A stretch of 64,000 nucleotides of DNA from Paracyclopina nana (Eukaryota > Arthropoda > Copepoda > Cyclopoida > Cyclopettidae). The DNA is taken from assembly GCA_019096065.1 (NCBI GenBank), contig JAGUCH010000006.1, forward strand, positions 1,756,001-1,820,000. Reading direction: 5' to 3'. Below are positions 38,531 through 49,902 of the stretch, piece after piece (the stretch's first letter is position 1; the number at the start of each line of letters is the position of its first letter). A program made the translations under genes and the position numbers. The notes beneath the pieces are model-generated. The model was not told the origin of the DNA, made no database searches, and saw only the letters and a list, made by a program, of their open reading frames with translations.

Positions 38531-38893
38531 ATGCTAGGAGTATGTTAAAGCCTCAAGTGACCCTTTTGCTAAGAAGTTGTTTTGTTCAAGGAGGACTGCA
38601 ACGCTTTTGCACAAATGGGTGAGTACAAAGGGAATGTGATATTTTATCCACTATGCCTCATCAACTTTTTTGGCCTTTGAAGCAGCTTGCCACCAGATGC
38701 ACCAACAACGTGCTGCATGTCAGGCTGTGCAAACTGCGTCTGGCTCGACTATGCAGATGAAATGGCTGCATTCTACCAGAAGAAAGGAGAATCCGTGCCA
38801 AGAGAAAAGCTACTTCAAGAGGTGGAGAGCCAAATATCAGACCCCATGATAAAAGCATTCATTCTGCTAGAACTCAAGTCCAAATTGAATTAA
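38521..38893 (+). CDS. OXLD1: oxidoreductase-like domain protein (OXLD1-like)
   Basis: A small mitochondrial protein of 101 aa from exons 38521-38618 and 38686-38893. The N-terminus (MALNARSMLKPQVTLLLRSC) is basic and acid-poor like a mitochondrial presequence. Exon 2 carries the Oxidored-like signature: Pro-rich lead, CCMSGCANCVWLDYADEM, then an amphipathic helix ending in an EVESQISDPMIKAFILLELK segment. The molecular function of the family is poorly known; human OXLD1 is mitochondrial. Splicing at GG|GTGAGT and GCAG|C keeps frame. The ULK kinase gene is convergent, ending about 1 kb downstream. Confidence 0.82.
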
Positions 38894-39882
38894 GACTTAT
38901 TGACACATGATTTTTGATTGTATTTATTGATTCTTTAACAAGCTTTACAAACTGAAAGTATGGTAAGAGAAGAATGAATAATTGATCGAATTATGTCGTA
39001 CGTGTGTGCGTTAATTCAGAGTCGCGTGTATCATTAATTGTGAACGTGTGGCTGATTGGGTCACGTTGATTGACGCGACGACAACGGCACTGAATTTTAA
39101 AATCTTCCTAGGAGGATATTTACAAGATGAACTCAACTAAGACTTCATCGGCAGCTAATACAACACACTCACTCGCAAACTACTGACAGACACGCAGATT
39201 TATCAGGGAGGGACATAATCATATATAGCTTGGAAAAGTTTTGTTACATCAGAATGAATCTTGCACTCAATTTGCAGAGAAGTGTACTAACGGATGATGA
39301 GTTAATATAAAAAGAGCAAGCGATAAGTTGGGTGTTACTAGAGAGCAACAAAACTATTGCTACTAGCAATTGCTGCTGATAAAAATACTGCAATGTTCCC
39401 ATTTTATACAGAAGCCTCAGATACACTTAAGCTTGCGAAGCAGTCTGCTCACAATCTTCTTTCTGGGATCAGACTAGTTACTTTGAAACAACATTGATTA
39501 TTTCCACGAGAAAATGCTTTATATTTTTTTTTTGTCGGGTGGGCGAAGAATTTTATTTGATTTTTTTGTCGTTATTTCTTTTTTCATGATAGGGTTTCCG
39601 ATTTATACGAATCGCATAATGAAAGAACCAATCAGGGTAGGACTAATTTTGTCTCACAACTAACACTTCTGTAGCGAAGCAAACAAAAAGTAAACAAGGT
39701 AAGAAATGACTCGCACAAGCCGATTGAGAGCTACTTTGGCTTCGTTGTTTGTCTGCTCCCACATTTAAATTTGTGTGTTTGGGCAGTGAGAATAACAGAA
39801 AACGGATGAATTTATGTACCAGCATGACAAAGGCGCATGGGTAAAACTTCGCTGTTTGAATAATAAAACTCCTCATTGATCA
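38894..39882. other. 3' regions of convergent OXLD1 and ULK genes
   Basis: No coding sequence is supported. A minus-strand AATAAA at 39552-39557 would give ULK a 3' UTR of about 330 nt. The rest is AT-rich without a recognisable feature. Confidence 0.5.
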
Positions 39883-42800
39883 CTAGTAGGAGGCTGTTTC
39901 GTAAGCTTGCACGTATCCCTGTTGTTCCAAAATGTGCAGACGTTTTTCTACTGCATCCTTGTAGTGTGCCAAGGATTTCTTGTCCTCTTCATTCTGGGTT
40001 TGGAATTGAAGCGCATGCAAAAGAACATGTGCCCCATGATACCTCTGCAAGTTAAATAGAACGCCGTTTCACAATCAAGCTCGACTTTACAAGAACAATT
40101 TCCTTTACCTGAAAGCATTCTTCAGGGTTTCCAAAGAGCTCATCTAAAGCTGCCGCTTGGCATTGCTCTATGGCATAATTGTAGAGAATTTTGTCAGCAG
40201 TGTAGGCCGTGCTATTGGGCTCGAGGCCACTTTCGGCAAGCAAATTCTCAGAGTTCAACATCTTTGTCATAGAGATGCAATGGCGAAATCTTTCATTAAG
40301 CGTTGCAAGAACTGAAAAAGTAAGCAGATGGTGAGTTTTAACAAACTACTTCTCATATTATGTGGGAACGTACTATTTTTCACGGATGTAGACGGCTTAA
40401 GCTTCTTTGCCTTAAGTTCTGCTCGAGACAAGTCCAACGTCTGTGAGAGAATGTGAAGGCAACGCATATAGAGCAAAAGCTGTTGAAGTCGTCTGTGCAG
40501 GGCTGAATTCGGGTCTAACTCTCCTTGTTGGTTCTTCCTGATCACGGATACAGTCTCATCGATAGCAGAGAGTGGAGCTGCTTTATTGCGAGCCACTTCG
40601 ATAATCTTGTCGACCAAGACCGAAATGTACTTCAACTTGGCCAAGATTTCGTTATGCTCTGGAGCCATGAGTGTCTCTTCGGACAATGCTGGTGGTGGCA
40701 TTGCGAGGAATGCAGCCGTCGGGGCCGAGTTCTCCTTTCCTAACGAGGCCAACGAGTGTCCACGACGGGACAAATTCCCCCATGAGCCTGAAATAGAACA
40801 CAATTAATACACGCCCATATTACAAAATCAACAACAAACATGACATACTGGAGCGGTCAAAGCCACCGTAGTTCAGGACAACATTCCTTCCTGACACAAG
40901 TTGAAGTTCAGCACTGCGACGATTGCCAGGGCCTCCGTCGAACCCGGATAAGTTTTCTGGGACAGTGAAAGCCCTTTGAGCCAAAGTCTGGCTGGTATTT
41001 TCCCATTGCATCAAAGCTTTGGAGTCTCCTCCTTCAGCTCCCAAGGGATTATTAAGGTCTAAGCCCATTTTGTTCGGCGAGCCCTGAATTGGAGACAGAG
41101 CAGGAATATTTCCCGCTGATGACGGTATGTTGGATCCCATGGACCTTCTTGAAGGCGACATGGTTGGCACAGCTTTGCCGAAACCTGGGCCTCCTCCAGT
41201 AGCTGGACTATTGGGTGAGATCTGCCACTGAGCATTGGGAGGAGGAGTTCCGCAAGAGCTGCTCGAACTGGTGCGCCGACGGTGACCAAACCCAGTAGTT
41301 GTTGGTGGGGTGCCACCCAATGTAAATTGCACGTTAGGAGGTGATAGCTGGCAAATATCAGGAATGGGCGGGGCAGACATTTTCCTGGATCGATGATCCA
41401 GCAGGGTTTTGGATGGTGATTTGGGGCTTGTCAATGGGCTAAATCTGGCATGCTTGCGCACCTCAGCAGGGCTCTGATCAAAGCGATGCTCCCCTTTAGT
41501 TGCCGCGATCCTGTCTTCTGGCAGTGGACCCAAAGTTGAGCCTCCGGACGCCGAACTGATGCCAGACATGGCAGAAACGGAATCTCCACTTCGGCTTCTC
41601 GATCTTACAAGGCTTTGCTGAATCTGTTGGTAGGCAGCTTTTTGTGTTGGGACTGGGATTGGTTCACTGGTGGGTCCAATCTGCATGGGAAGGTTACTTG
41701 GCCTAGTGGTAACATGAGCACCACTGACGGTGTGCCTGCGACCTCCCGCAGTAAGACTTGGCCGATCCTTGGTACCCATGGTCTTTCGGCTTTCCGCTGC
41801 ATCCATTGTCAAATGAGCTGGAACCATGACGAAATCTTCATTTTCTGCGGCATCAGGACTCGAGCCAGAGCCAGACTCACGTTTGACGACTCTCACTGGA
41901 GCTGATCCGACAGTTATTGGAGGCGATGCAGAGAATCCGGCTGTAATGGGAGATTGATGTTGTACTGACGTAATACAGAGTCATACTATGTAATTGTAAC
42001 TTACTCATTGCCACTGGAGACGGAGGCAGTGCTCCAGGAACTGACTGTCCAGGAGCTGAATTGCGCGGAGTGGTGGAATTGGACACCGGGGTCGATGGAA
42101 CATTGACAGGCTTTGAAGCTGCTGGAGTTGCAGGAATTGCTTTGGTGACGGTAGGAGGTAGCGGAGGGGCTGCAGGAGCCTCAGGTCGGATAAACGGATG
42201 ATTGAAGAAGGTGTCAAAGTCAATGCGATCCCTCGCGTCTCGTTTTAGTAATCCGAAGAGCAAGTTTGTCAGTTCTGGAGAGGTTCCATTGGGAATTCTG
42301 CAAAAAGAGGCCAAAGTTAAAGCAGTTGTTGCAACTCAATTTACTAGCACACCGAACAGAAAAAGTGACGTAGAGAGGAAAGCTGACTGGTCTTCAAAAG
42401 AAAATTTTGGCAAAAGCAACGGAAGTTCACGCAAGACCTAATGTGAAGAAGAGCTTTCTCAAAAACAAGCTCATTTAATTTCCACTGAAAAATCACTTCG
42501 AGGCCGCTCCTGGCTTTTTCCGTGTGGCGTAAAAAAACGAGAACGGACACTGAAAAGCGTCCATGATAACTACACTGAAATTGATGCGAATTCTTGCCTG
42601 GGTGAGAGATTTGCGTTCTTCTCGTAAAAATGCTTGAGGGCCTGCGGCGTTTGTGCTTGGAATGGAGCTTTCCCAGTCAGGCATTGAAAGACAATGGTGC
42701 CCAAGCTCCACAAGTCTGCTTTGGAGTTGTACTGCAGCGACATGATCACCTCAGGCGCCATGTACATGGGAGATCCGCAAAGTGTGGCAGCCATCACTCC

Positions 42801-45800
42801 ATCTTGCAGAAATCGAGCGAAACCGAAATCCGCGATCTTTAGGATGATGTCTTGAGGATGAGGATTTTTCGTCTTTCCCTCGTGGCTGAGCAGAATATTT
42901 TGCGGCTTCAGGTCCCGGTGCACTATATCTTTGCTAACCATAGCTTTCATTGCACCAGCTAGAAATAACATCATACATTAGGTCCATTGAGTGCATTTGA
43001 CAGACATGACGGCGCCTAGTGATAGCAGCACGAGGCCGAGACGTGATTTTCACAATGATGTCACCCAGTGCATGCTGGACAAACAAAGTCTATCTGAGTT
43101 AGTGGAACTTAAAGGAAATTTTCAGAAAATCTGAACTTTATAGCAGGTCATTTACGACCCGCATGCGAAGCGTTCGGACCTCATGATCATAGTCGAGCAA
43201 TAAACGTGCTCTAGATTTTGCAACATCACTCCAGTCGGCCTGGATGATGCTTTAAAAACTGCGCAGCGAAGCAGCTTGCTACAGCTGCGAGCATAAGCAG
43301 GGAGTGGTTGCTGGGCAAAAAGTTTGCATAACAGTCAGCGAGAGAGGCCCACTTTGCAGGCCGTCACGATGATGTGTCACCATCGCAGCATGAATTTATA
43401 TGTTGGGAATTATAAAAATGCACCGTTCTGCCTCTAGCAATATATAGCTAGAATTTCAGAGCTGTGACCAACATCCCAAAATTGCTCATATCTCGAACAG
43501 AAATGCTTTGACGAGTGGGCGGCGTGTTGTAAACAAATGGTTCAACAGCCAATTGTATAATCGGGAGTTTTTTCAATCATTCGAAGCGGCCTTGGAATCA
43601 TCTTCTACTACTTGCAATATTTTCGGATATATGCCAAGCATCATCAGCTGATATCAAAAACAGGATTCAACCAGACTGACGGGCGGCTCAGACCGAGTGT
43701 TGCAAAACTTTGGGGCCTCCTCGCTGCAGACCCATAAATAATAGATGTAATGACTTACCTAGCTGACGCAAAAACAGGCGAATGGTGTCTTCACTCAGAG
43801 TTCCTTTGGCTGAAAGAGAAACGTGATGGTTATTTATGGCAGCTGGTAACGACTACAAAAATCAAATCAACTCGAGCCCCAGGAGGACCTTTTTCATCGC
43901 ATGACGAAGCTACCTCAATAATTATGGATGTAACTGCATTGTGGGCCGAAAACTGCATTTTCAACGCAAGGACTAGCCCTGCAGTTAGTAACACAAAAGT
44001 TTCGATGGCCCCTGCGGAAATTGCCTCTAGCGTGAGTTAATAAACTTTTGGTGGGAGGCCTTAGAAACCATTTGTAATTGCTTCTTTAAAGCTGTCAGAC
44101 AAAGCAGACAGGTACAGAGAGAAGAAAGGTTCAACTGCTATATCATGGCATGGAGCGAGTACTAAAAAAGGTGCAATGAACTCTCTCCCTCCTCTCGGCT
44201 TGTATCCAACTCGGAATTGACAGTGCACCGCTTTTACGAGAATTATTGCATTAAAGAGCTGAAAATGTCCTCACCATTAAGATAGTCGGCCAGGTCGCCT
44301 CCATTGCAAAACTGAAAAGGTAAAGAGGAAAACACATAAAAAGGTGCTCAATAAAATGGCTGGTTTTTAAGTGGTTCAGCCCCAAAAAAGAAGGTCATTG
44401 TACTACGCGGCTTGGGCTATTTTTTTCCTGCTCTTAGAACATTGAACTGGCCCGTCAAGTGCTAGTGTAGTGGAATTCATTGAGTTGGCTCAAATCACGC
44501 AGGCAGCTCGTGGTCTACGTAAAACGCGCAGCTGAGTCTATATCTTATAGCAGTACAAAGGACCTCGGATTTAACTGCGTAATATGGACTCGCGATTCGA
44601 GTTTCAGTCACATATGCTTATTCAATAACTAACAAAATTAGCCCAAACCTAAATCCTGAACCGAAACAATGACACAGGTTTGTTTTAAGGAAGCTTGAAA
44701 AACACTCGTTTGTGAGTGCGTATGTTTGTAATTTCAGGCGCAAAATCTTCAATCTCCAAGTTACATAAACACATCATAAGCAAAAAAAAAATCGAGGACA
44801 CCTTGTTTTGCTTGCGCAGCGGAATATAAAAAAAAACGACCGCGCAGAGCGAAGCTTCAAATTTGGGTCAGATTATCTGTGCACGTCAATCGAACCGCAA
44901 AAGGCTAAAATGTGTGACGGGCATGTGCATTTTTTTGGAGCTGCTTTTGGCATATACCTTTTTTCCTGCTACACTTTTTTATCGCGATGAGAAAGCTTCC
45001 TTGTGATATTTCTAGTTTTGAATGCACCCAAACGATAAGCCTTAAAGAACGTATGCGAAGAGCTTTCTTTTTCCAAGGACAAAATGCAAAGTTCATAAAT
45101 ATCGTACTCATAGCGATCGCACTTTCAGCATAAAGTATAATGTTACATACCTCCATGACAAGGTAGACATGATTTGGAGTTTCCTGTAATGGAGAAAGAG
45201 AAGAAGAGATTAATCAACGTGCATAAGTAAACAAAGCAGAGAGCATCATTGCTACTACGCAAAAGCAGCAAATATTTTAGACACTAGAGCTTTCGAGAAA
45301 AAGCGCACATCTGTTTATAGGATGGGCCATCACCTTTTCATAGCACCTCACCTAGCTCCTAAAATTGCTTTGCACAAGTCTTCTTTGTAGGAGCCAAAAA
45401 ACAGTCAACAAAGAATTGCACAGTCAGCTGGTGTGCTTCGCTCCATATTTACTTATGCTCATATTAGTAGGTCATCATCAATGCCTAACTTTTTGCTACT
45501 CCACTTTCAAGCGGGAAAATCTTAAGGCAGCTTTTTTGTCTTTTTATTCTGTCAGCAGTAGGAGATTAGAGCGCACAGAAATTCAATGCCACCGCCAACA
45601 AGATCTAAAAAAGGCAAACGCACTTCACTGCTTAGCACAGGAGCGTTTTATGGATGACAAAGTGTGAACAGTTGTTCAGCAATGGAAAGAGCGGAAGTTT
45701 AGTTAGTCAACCGAATCGTTTGACTGCAACATTAGCCTTTTTTTTTAAAAAAAAAAATCATTAGCTGCGTGATTTCCTTCCTATTTTAGGTCAAAATGCT

Positions 45801-47865
45801 AATTGCTAAAGGGAAAACCTACCAATGCTTCGGGAAAAGAAATAAGGTCATCATCGATCGCTTTTCATCTTTGTCAGCAAGTACGATGACGACGAACTTC
45901 ATGGCTTGTGATTACTAATTGATCGTTTTTTCACATATTGTCCACCTACGTTGCTATACCTAATTCACAAGAACGCATTTTCAAAAAGGCTGCTGCTAGA
46001 AAAATCCCGAAATTCACATAATTTACTCCTACAACAATAGATGTGTTTTCTGGCAAACGTATAGTGGTGTGCTCTGCATCAATTTTACTATTTTTTTAAA
46101 GCGAAAAACCTTGAACACAAAGCATCAACTAAGCTGCTGATTCCACAGAAAAAACGCAATAAGTGCAATCCTTGCAAGTAGTATGTGATTTAATTTTGCA
46201 GGAAGTCAATGCCACCATAAACGTTAAGGGCTGTGCATATTGACATTCACTCCTCAAGAGAGAAAAACGATGGAAAAATGTATCAAGTTCAAGGCAGGCC
46301 ACTATCTATCGATTCATTCAGAGTTTATGCAGGGAAGAACGTTGGAAAGAAAATATTACGAGCGAAAGGCCCTAATCTACCACGTGATCTCATTACCAGG
46401 GAATTACAATAAAGCTGACTTACCTTGCAATCCAGCAGGGCCACCACATTGTCATGTTGTAATATGGTCAATTCCTGCAAAAAATAAGGCGGAATTTATG
46501 AGCGTCAAATAGGCAATCAATGACGTCGCACGTTGAGTGCATGTCAAATATAGGCCAACGAACGACGTAAAAAGGTTTCGGTTAAATTAGGCAAAAGAGA
46601 GGAGAAAGCAATTGCGTACCTTTAGAATTTTTATTTCCTTCCCGAGGAGATTCTGAGATTTGGCCAAGTTCTTCTTGGTGATTGCCTTAATGGCAACAAC
46701 TTGGTTGGGCCTCTGTGGAAGATAAGAGAGAAAAGCATTAGGTTACAATTTCTTCTCGAGGGATCGATCGGTTTCCTATGGCTGTTTTTTCCCCTGACAA
46801 AGGGGTTTCTCCGCTGCAGCGAACTGCATCGATCGAGCTGTTACTAAGGCTTTATTTGTGAACTGCATGGGGCTTTCCAGAGAATCCTTTCATGTAGGTG
46901 AGTCAAAGATTGTTATTTTGGCCAGCAACGTGACTGGCCATGATGAAATTTTGCAACACTACCAAAAATCAATTTGGGCAAGTGTTTTTCACAACAATCC
47001 CCTTTGTGGCTCCTGGCAACAACGGGAGAAGCTCAGCGTGGTGCGTAATTCTAACCCTGGCAGCTAACGTAAAAACAAAGAGGAGGTCTCACTGCTTTCA
47101 TGCAAGCTTTGTACACAATGGAGAACGACCCATGGCCGATGATCTCCTGAGTATGCGGCACGATGTCCACCATGGTTGCTAGTTTGACAATGTTCACAGC
47201 CTGGTCAAGTATCACAGAACAGGAAAGGCTTTCTTGGCCTCTTGACTGTTGGGTCTTTTCATTACTACACGCGCTCCTATTATGACTGAGAGGTGCGTGG
47301 GCCTTTGCAACAATAACGAAACTGATGCGAGTGCGGTTGGTCAATGGAGTGAACTAGCACCTGGCCGAGTGTCTGACTGTCTTTGAGCTGTCGTCGTGCA
47401 GGAGCAGCAGCTAGCGCGAGCTCGCGCACCCCGAATAACACAAAGCCAAGTGCGTCGTCCGACAATCTCACGGCTACATCCGCTACGTACGGCGACGATA
47501 TTGAGCTCGCAGAGAAAGCCGAAAACAATAATTATGATGAAATTCCAATCTGCTACTGCGCAAACTAAACAGCAGCTAGCATCTGTGCCAAGCATGGCTG
47601 TGCGTTGTCGCACCGATGCAGTTGACACGCGCGTTAGCAAAAACGTCATTTCAAAGCGGCTTTTGCCGACGCAATTACACCAGGACAAGTTGAGGCAAAC
47701 AACGAAGCTAAAGCACACTAGATCGATACCAAAGCGACATGAGTCATGCGTGTTTACGGTCAGAAAAGCACTCACCATTTTGACCCGTCCACGGTAGACC
47801 ACGGCGAAGGCTCCATGGCCGATCAGCTCCTTGGAGTTGTACTCGTAGATGCCGATGGACTCCAT
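39883..47865 (-). CDS. ULK: ULK/Atg1 autophagy-initiating protein kinase
   Basis: ULK1/2 (Atg1) starts autophagosome formation with Atg13, FIP200 and Atg101. Twelve minus-strand exons: 47865-47776, 46712-46620, 46474-46424, 45183-45151, 44311-44275, 43809-43759, 42958-42598, 42297-42005, 41940-40849, 40787-40374, 40311-40109, 40044-39883. They give 959 aa in frame, between fly Atg1 and human ULK1. The kinase domain is at the N-terminus: [10 protein letters not shown] glycine loop (about 15-24), Lys39 in [12 protein letters not shown] (132-139), DFGFAR from 162, and [11 protein letters not shown] Ser/Pro-rich linker of several hundred residues follows, with many SP sites. Then comes the helical C-terminal (MIT-like) domain that binds Atg13, including [20 protein letters not shown] and LNERFRHCI. 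Intron 7 appears to use a GC donor (AG|GCAAGA). A second possible first exon lies at 47173-47093. Confidence 0.93.
47093..47173 (-). CDS. ULK: alternative first coding exon of ULK
   Basis: This 27-codon frame begins [20 protein letters not shown] and ends YKACMKA before a GTGAGA donor. It is a second version of the kinase glycine-rich loop, parallel to [16 protein letters not shown] in the 47865-47776 exon. It ends in phase 0, so it can splice to the same next exon (starting RPNQVVAIK) and give a 956-aa kinase. It lies between the first exon and the shared second exon. Both copies have an initiator ATG, so alternative promoters are the simplest reading. Mutually exclusive splicing would also work if an acceptor upstream of this exon is used. 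No other gene is present that the exon could belong to. Confidence 0.75.
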
Positions 47866-49104
47866 GATGCGAACAACTGGATGAATATAAGGGTGAAACT
47901 GAATTTAGGTCAAGCAATGGTGGTTCTTTTCGGCTGCGGCCATCAGAGCTTCTTCGTCCCGAATGCTCTGAATAATGGAACGTCGTTCGACTGTGCTCCT
48001 CTCTAGCGCACAACCAACATTTATTTTTAGATATTTGGCTTTCTTTCCTCTCGCTCCACAATTGGAAAGTCCCGCTACTCTTCCGTTTCTAATCTCACTT
48101 TGATGACAAGCAAAATGTTACAGGCTTCGTTTGGTCGTCAGGCAAAGCAGTGGAATCTTCGTCGTCGTTTTTCTGGATGAATTTTCAGGCTTGTCGTCGA
48201 CTAAGGGCCGTTTAGTTTTTCTTGAAAGGCAAATGGCGATGACCCTCACCAGTCGACTAGTGTTTTTTGACTGCTGATGAGCGACAAAAACTACGACTCG
48301 AGCAAAGAAGGGATCTGAAAAATAGTCCTCAAATAAGTCTTCCAGGGAATTGAAAAGCTCCAACAGCATGCTATTTTCGCAGCGTTTACCTGATCTTTAA
48401 CCTGCCTTCATTTCGCGAATTTATAATCACGCGCTGCGATTTGACGGAAAAAAAGATATTCGTGAAGTCCCTCACAATTACAAAATGCGGAATAATTCCT
48501 TCTGCTCAGCTGTGATCAATGCGAAAAGGAGAGAAGGGCTAAAGAAGTTTAACTTTTTTTGGTCTTGTTATCGTTACCTATTTATTATGAAAATGCAACG
48601 CAAAGTAAGATCTATCTAGCTGGAGTAGGATTCAAATTGATTCGGAATAATTTATGAACAGGCAGTGGCTAAAAATAAATTTGTTGTCGTTTTCTTTGGC
48701 CTTTTCTTTGTTTTCACATCTAAAAGTGGACCTGGCTCGACGCTCAGCCTGAGTTCGACGGGAAACGGCTCTACAATTATGAGGCAAGCATCATATTATT
48801 TCGGACATGACAGCGAAAAAAGCCTAGTTCCATAGTTCCAGAAAATATTCATAGTCTAAACAAGAATTAAAACTCATTATTTTACCAACTTGACCTGTTT
48901 CCAGATTATATTTCATTTTCATGTAACTCAAGAAGAAGACTTAGTTTGCGATCCACCATTCCAAATCTGCTTTGAAAACATCGGTCGAAAACTGGCAAAA
49001 CATTTCGTGGCTCTTTTGAATTTTTACGAAAATCGCTGAGAATCAAGTGCATCCTAGAATTTCTCGCGTAGAAGTGTCGGCCTTTCGGTTGGAAATCTTC
49101 AGCC
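47866..49104. other. divergent upstream region of ULK and RPB11
   Basis: No gene is supported. The first part should hold the ULK 5' UTR; a possible leader-intron acceptor (CATCCAG|TTG) lies 12 nt upstream of the ULK ATG. The rest is AT-rich and serves as the shared 5' flank for the divergent pair. Confidence 0.5.
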
Positions 49105-49523
49105 ATGAACGCACCGCCGACATTCGAGTCATTTTTGCTGTTTGACGGCGAAAAAAAGATCACCAAGGAGCAAGACACCAAAGTTCCCAATGCTTCCATT
49201 TTCACCATCAACAAGGCAAGATTTTTTGTTGTGACCGCTTCTCATCTGCGTTTTATAATAATTATTTGCATCAATAGGAGGACCACACCCTCGGTAATAT
49301 GATTCGTTGTCAACTCTTGAAAGATCCCAACGTGCTGTTCGCCGGCTACAAAAATCCCCATCCTCTGGAGCACAAAATCATCTTGAGAATTCAAACCACC
49401 TCCGATTACACGCCACAAGACGCTCTGCGTAACGCCATCACTGATTTGATTTCCGAATTGTCCTTGTTCGAGGAGCGTTTCAAGGAGTCCGTGAGGGAGA
49501 AGCAAGAAGGAGGATACGAGTAA
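49105..49523 (+). CDS. POLR2J: RNA polymerase II subunit RPB11
   Basis: RPB11 pairs with RPB3 as the alpha-like heterodimer that nucleates Pol II assembly. Exons 49105-49215 and 49278-49523 give 118 aa, against 117 in human. Recognisable segments are [47 protein letters not shown], and [18 protein letters not shown]. The 62-bp intron has a GC donor (AAG|GCAAGA) and an AG acceptor; no GT option keeps the conserved INK|EDHTLGN junction. The stop is only 15 nt before the RPA12 start and no poly(A) hexamer lies in the gap. Confidence 0.95.
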
Positions 49524-49538
49524 AAAAGAAGTGCGATC

Positions 49539-49898
49539 ATGGAGTCCGCGTTTACAACCGAGGCTGCATTTTGCTCTGCTTGTGGAGCGTTATTACCAAG
49601 CCTTCCTGAAACAGGAAATTCAGTCGTTTGTGTTGCGTGCAAATATTCGGCTCCCATTGAATCGTTTGCCGGACGAGAGACTTCATACACAGTGATTTTC
49701 AATAAGCGTGAAAACACGACACGAAGAGCTGCTGGCGATGACGATGAAGAAGATGGGCCAACCATCGAAAGAAAATGCCCCAAATGTGGCCATGACAAAA
49801 TGTCCTATGCTGCTCTCCAACTCAGATCAGCTGATGAGGGTCAGACTGTATTCTTCACCTGCTTGAAGTGCAAGTTCAAAGAGAGTGAAAACTCATAA
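49539..49898 (+). CDS. POLR1H: RNA polymerase I subunit RPA12
   Basis: RPA12 is the Pol I subunit with a TFIIS-like zinc ribbon that supports transcript cleavage and termination. It is a single-exon 119-aa frame. The N-terminal zinc ribbon uses C12/C15 and C31/C34. An acidic linker (DDDEED) follows. The C-terminal ribbon uses C80/C83 and C108/C111, with the invariant acidic Asp-Glu pair at 99-100 within RSADEGQTVFFTC. The length is close to human (126 aa). It sits 15 nt after RPB11 and its TAA is 4 nt before the next ATG. I see no promoter of its own and no AATAAA within it, so a shared transcript is likely. Confidence 0.95.
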   Translation: MESAFTTEAAFCSACGALLPSLPETGNSVVCVACKYSAPIESFAGRETSYTVIFNKRENTTRRAAGDDDEEDGPTIERKCPKCGHDKMSYAALQLRSADEGQTVFFTCLKCKFKESENS

Positions 49899-49902
49899 GA
49901 CA

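Noticed and set aside
46240-46512. 90-codon plus-strand frame
   Set aside because: It is antisense to a short ULK exon and its flanking introns, with no independent support.
47396-47797. 133-codon plus-strand frame within the ULK first intron
   Set aside because: It lacks a domain, starts at a plain ATG without promoter context, and overlaps intron sequence between the two alternative exons.
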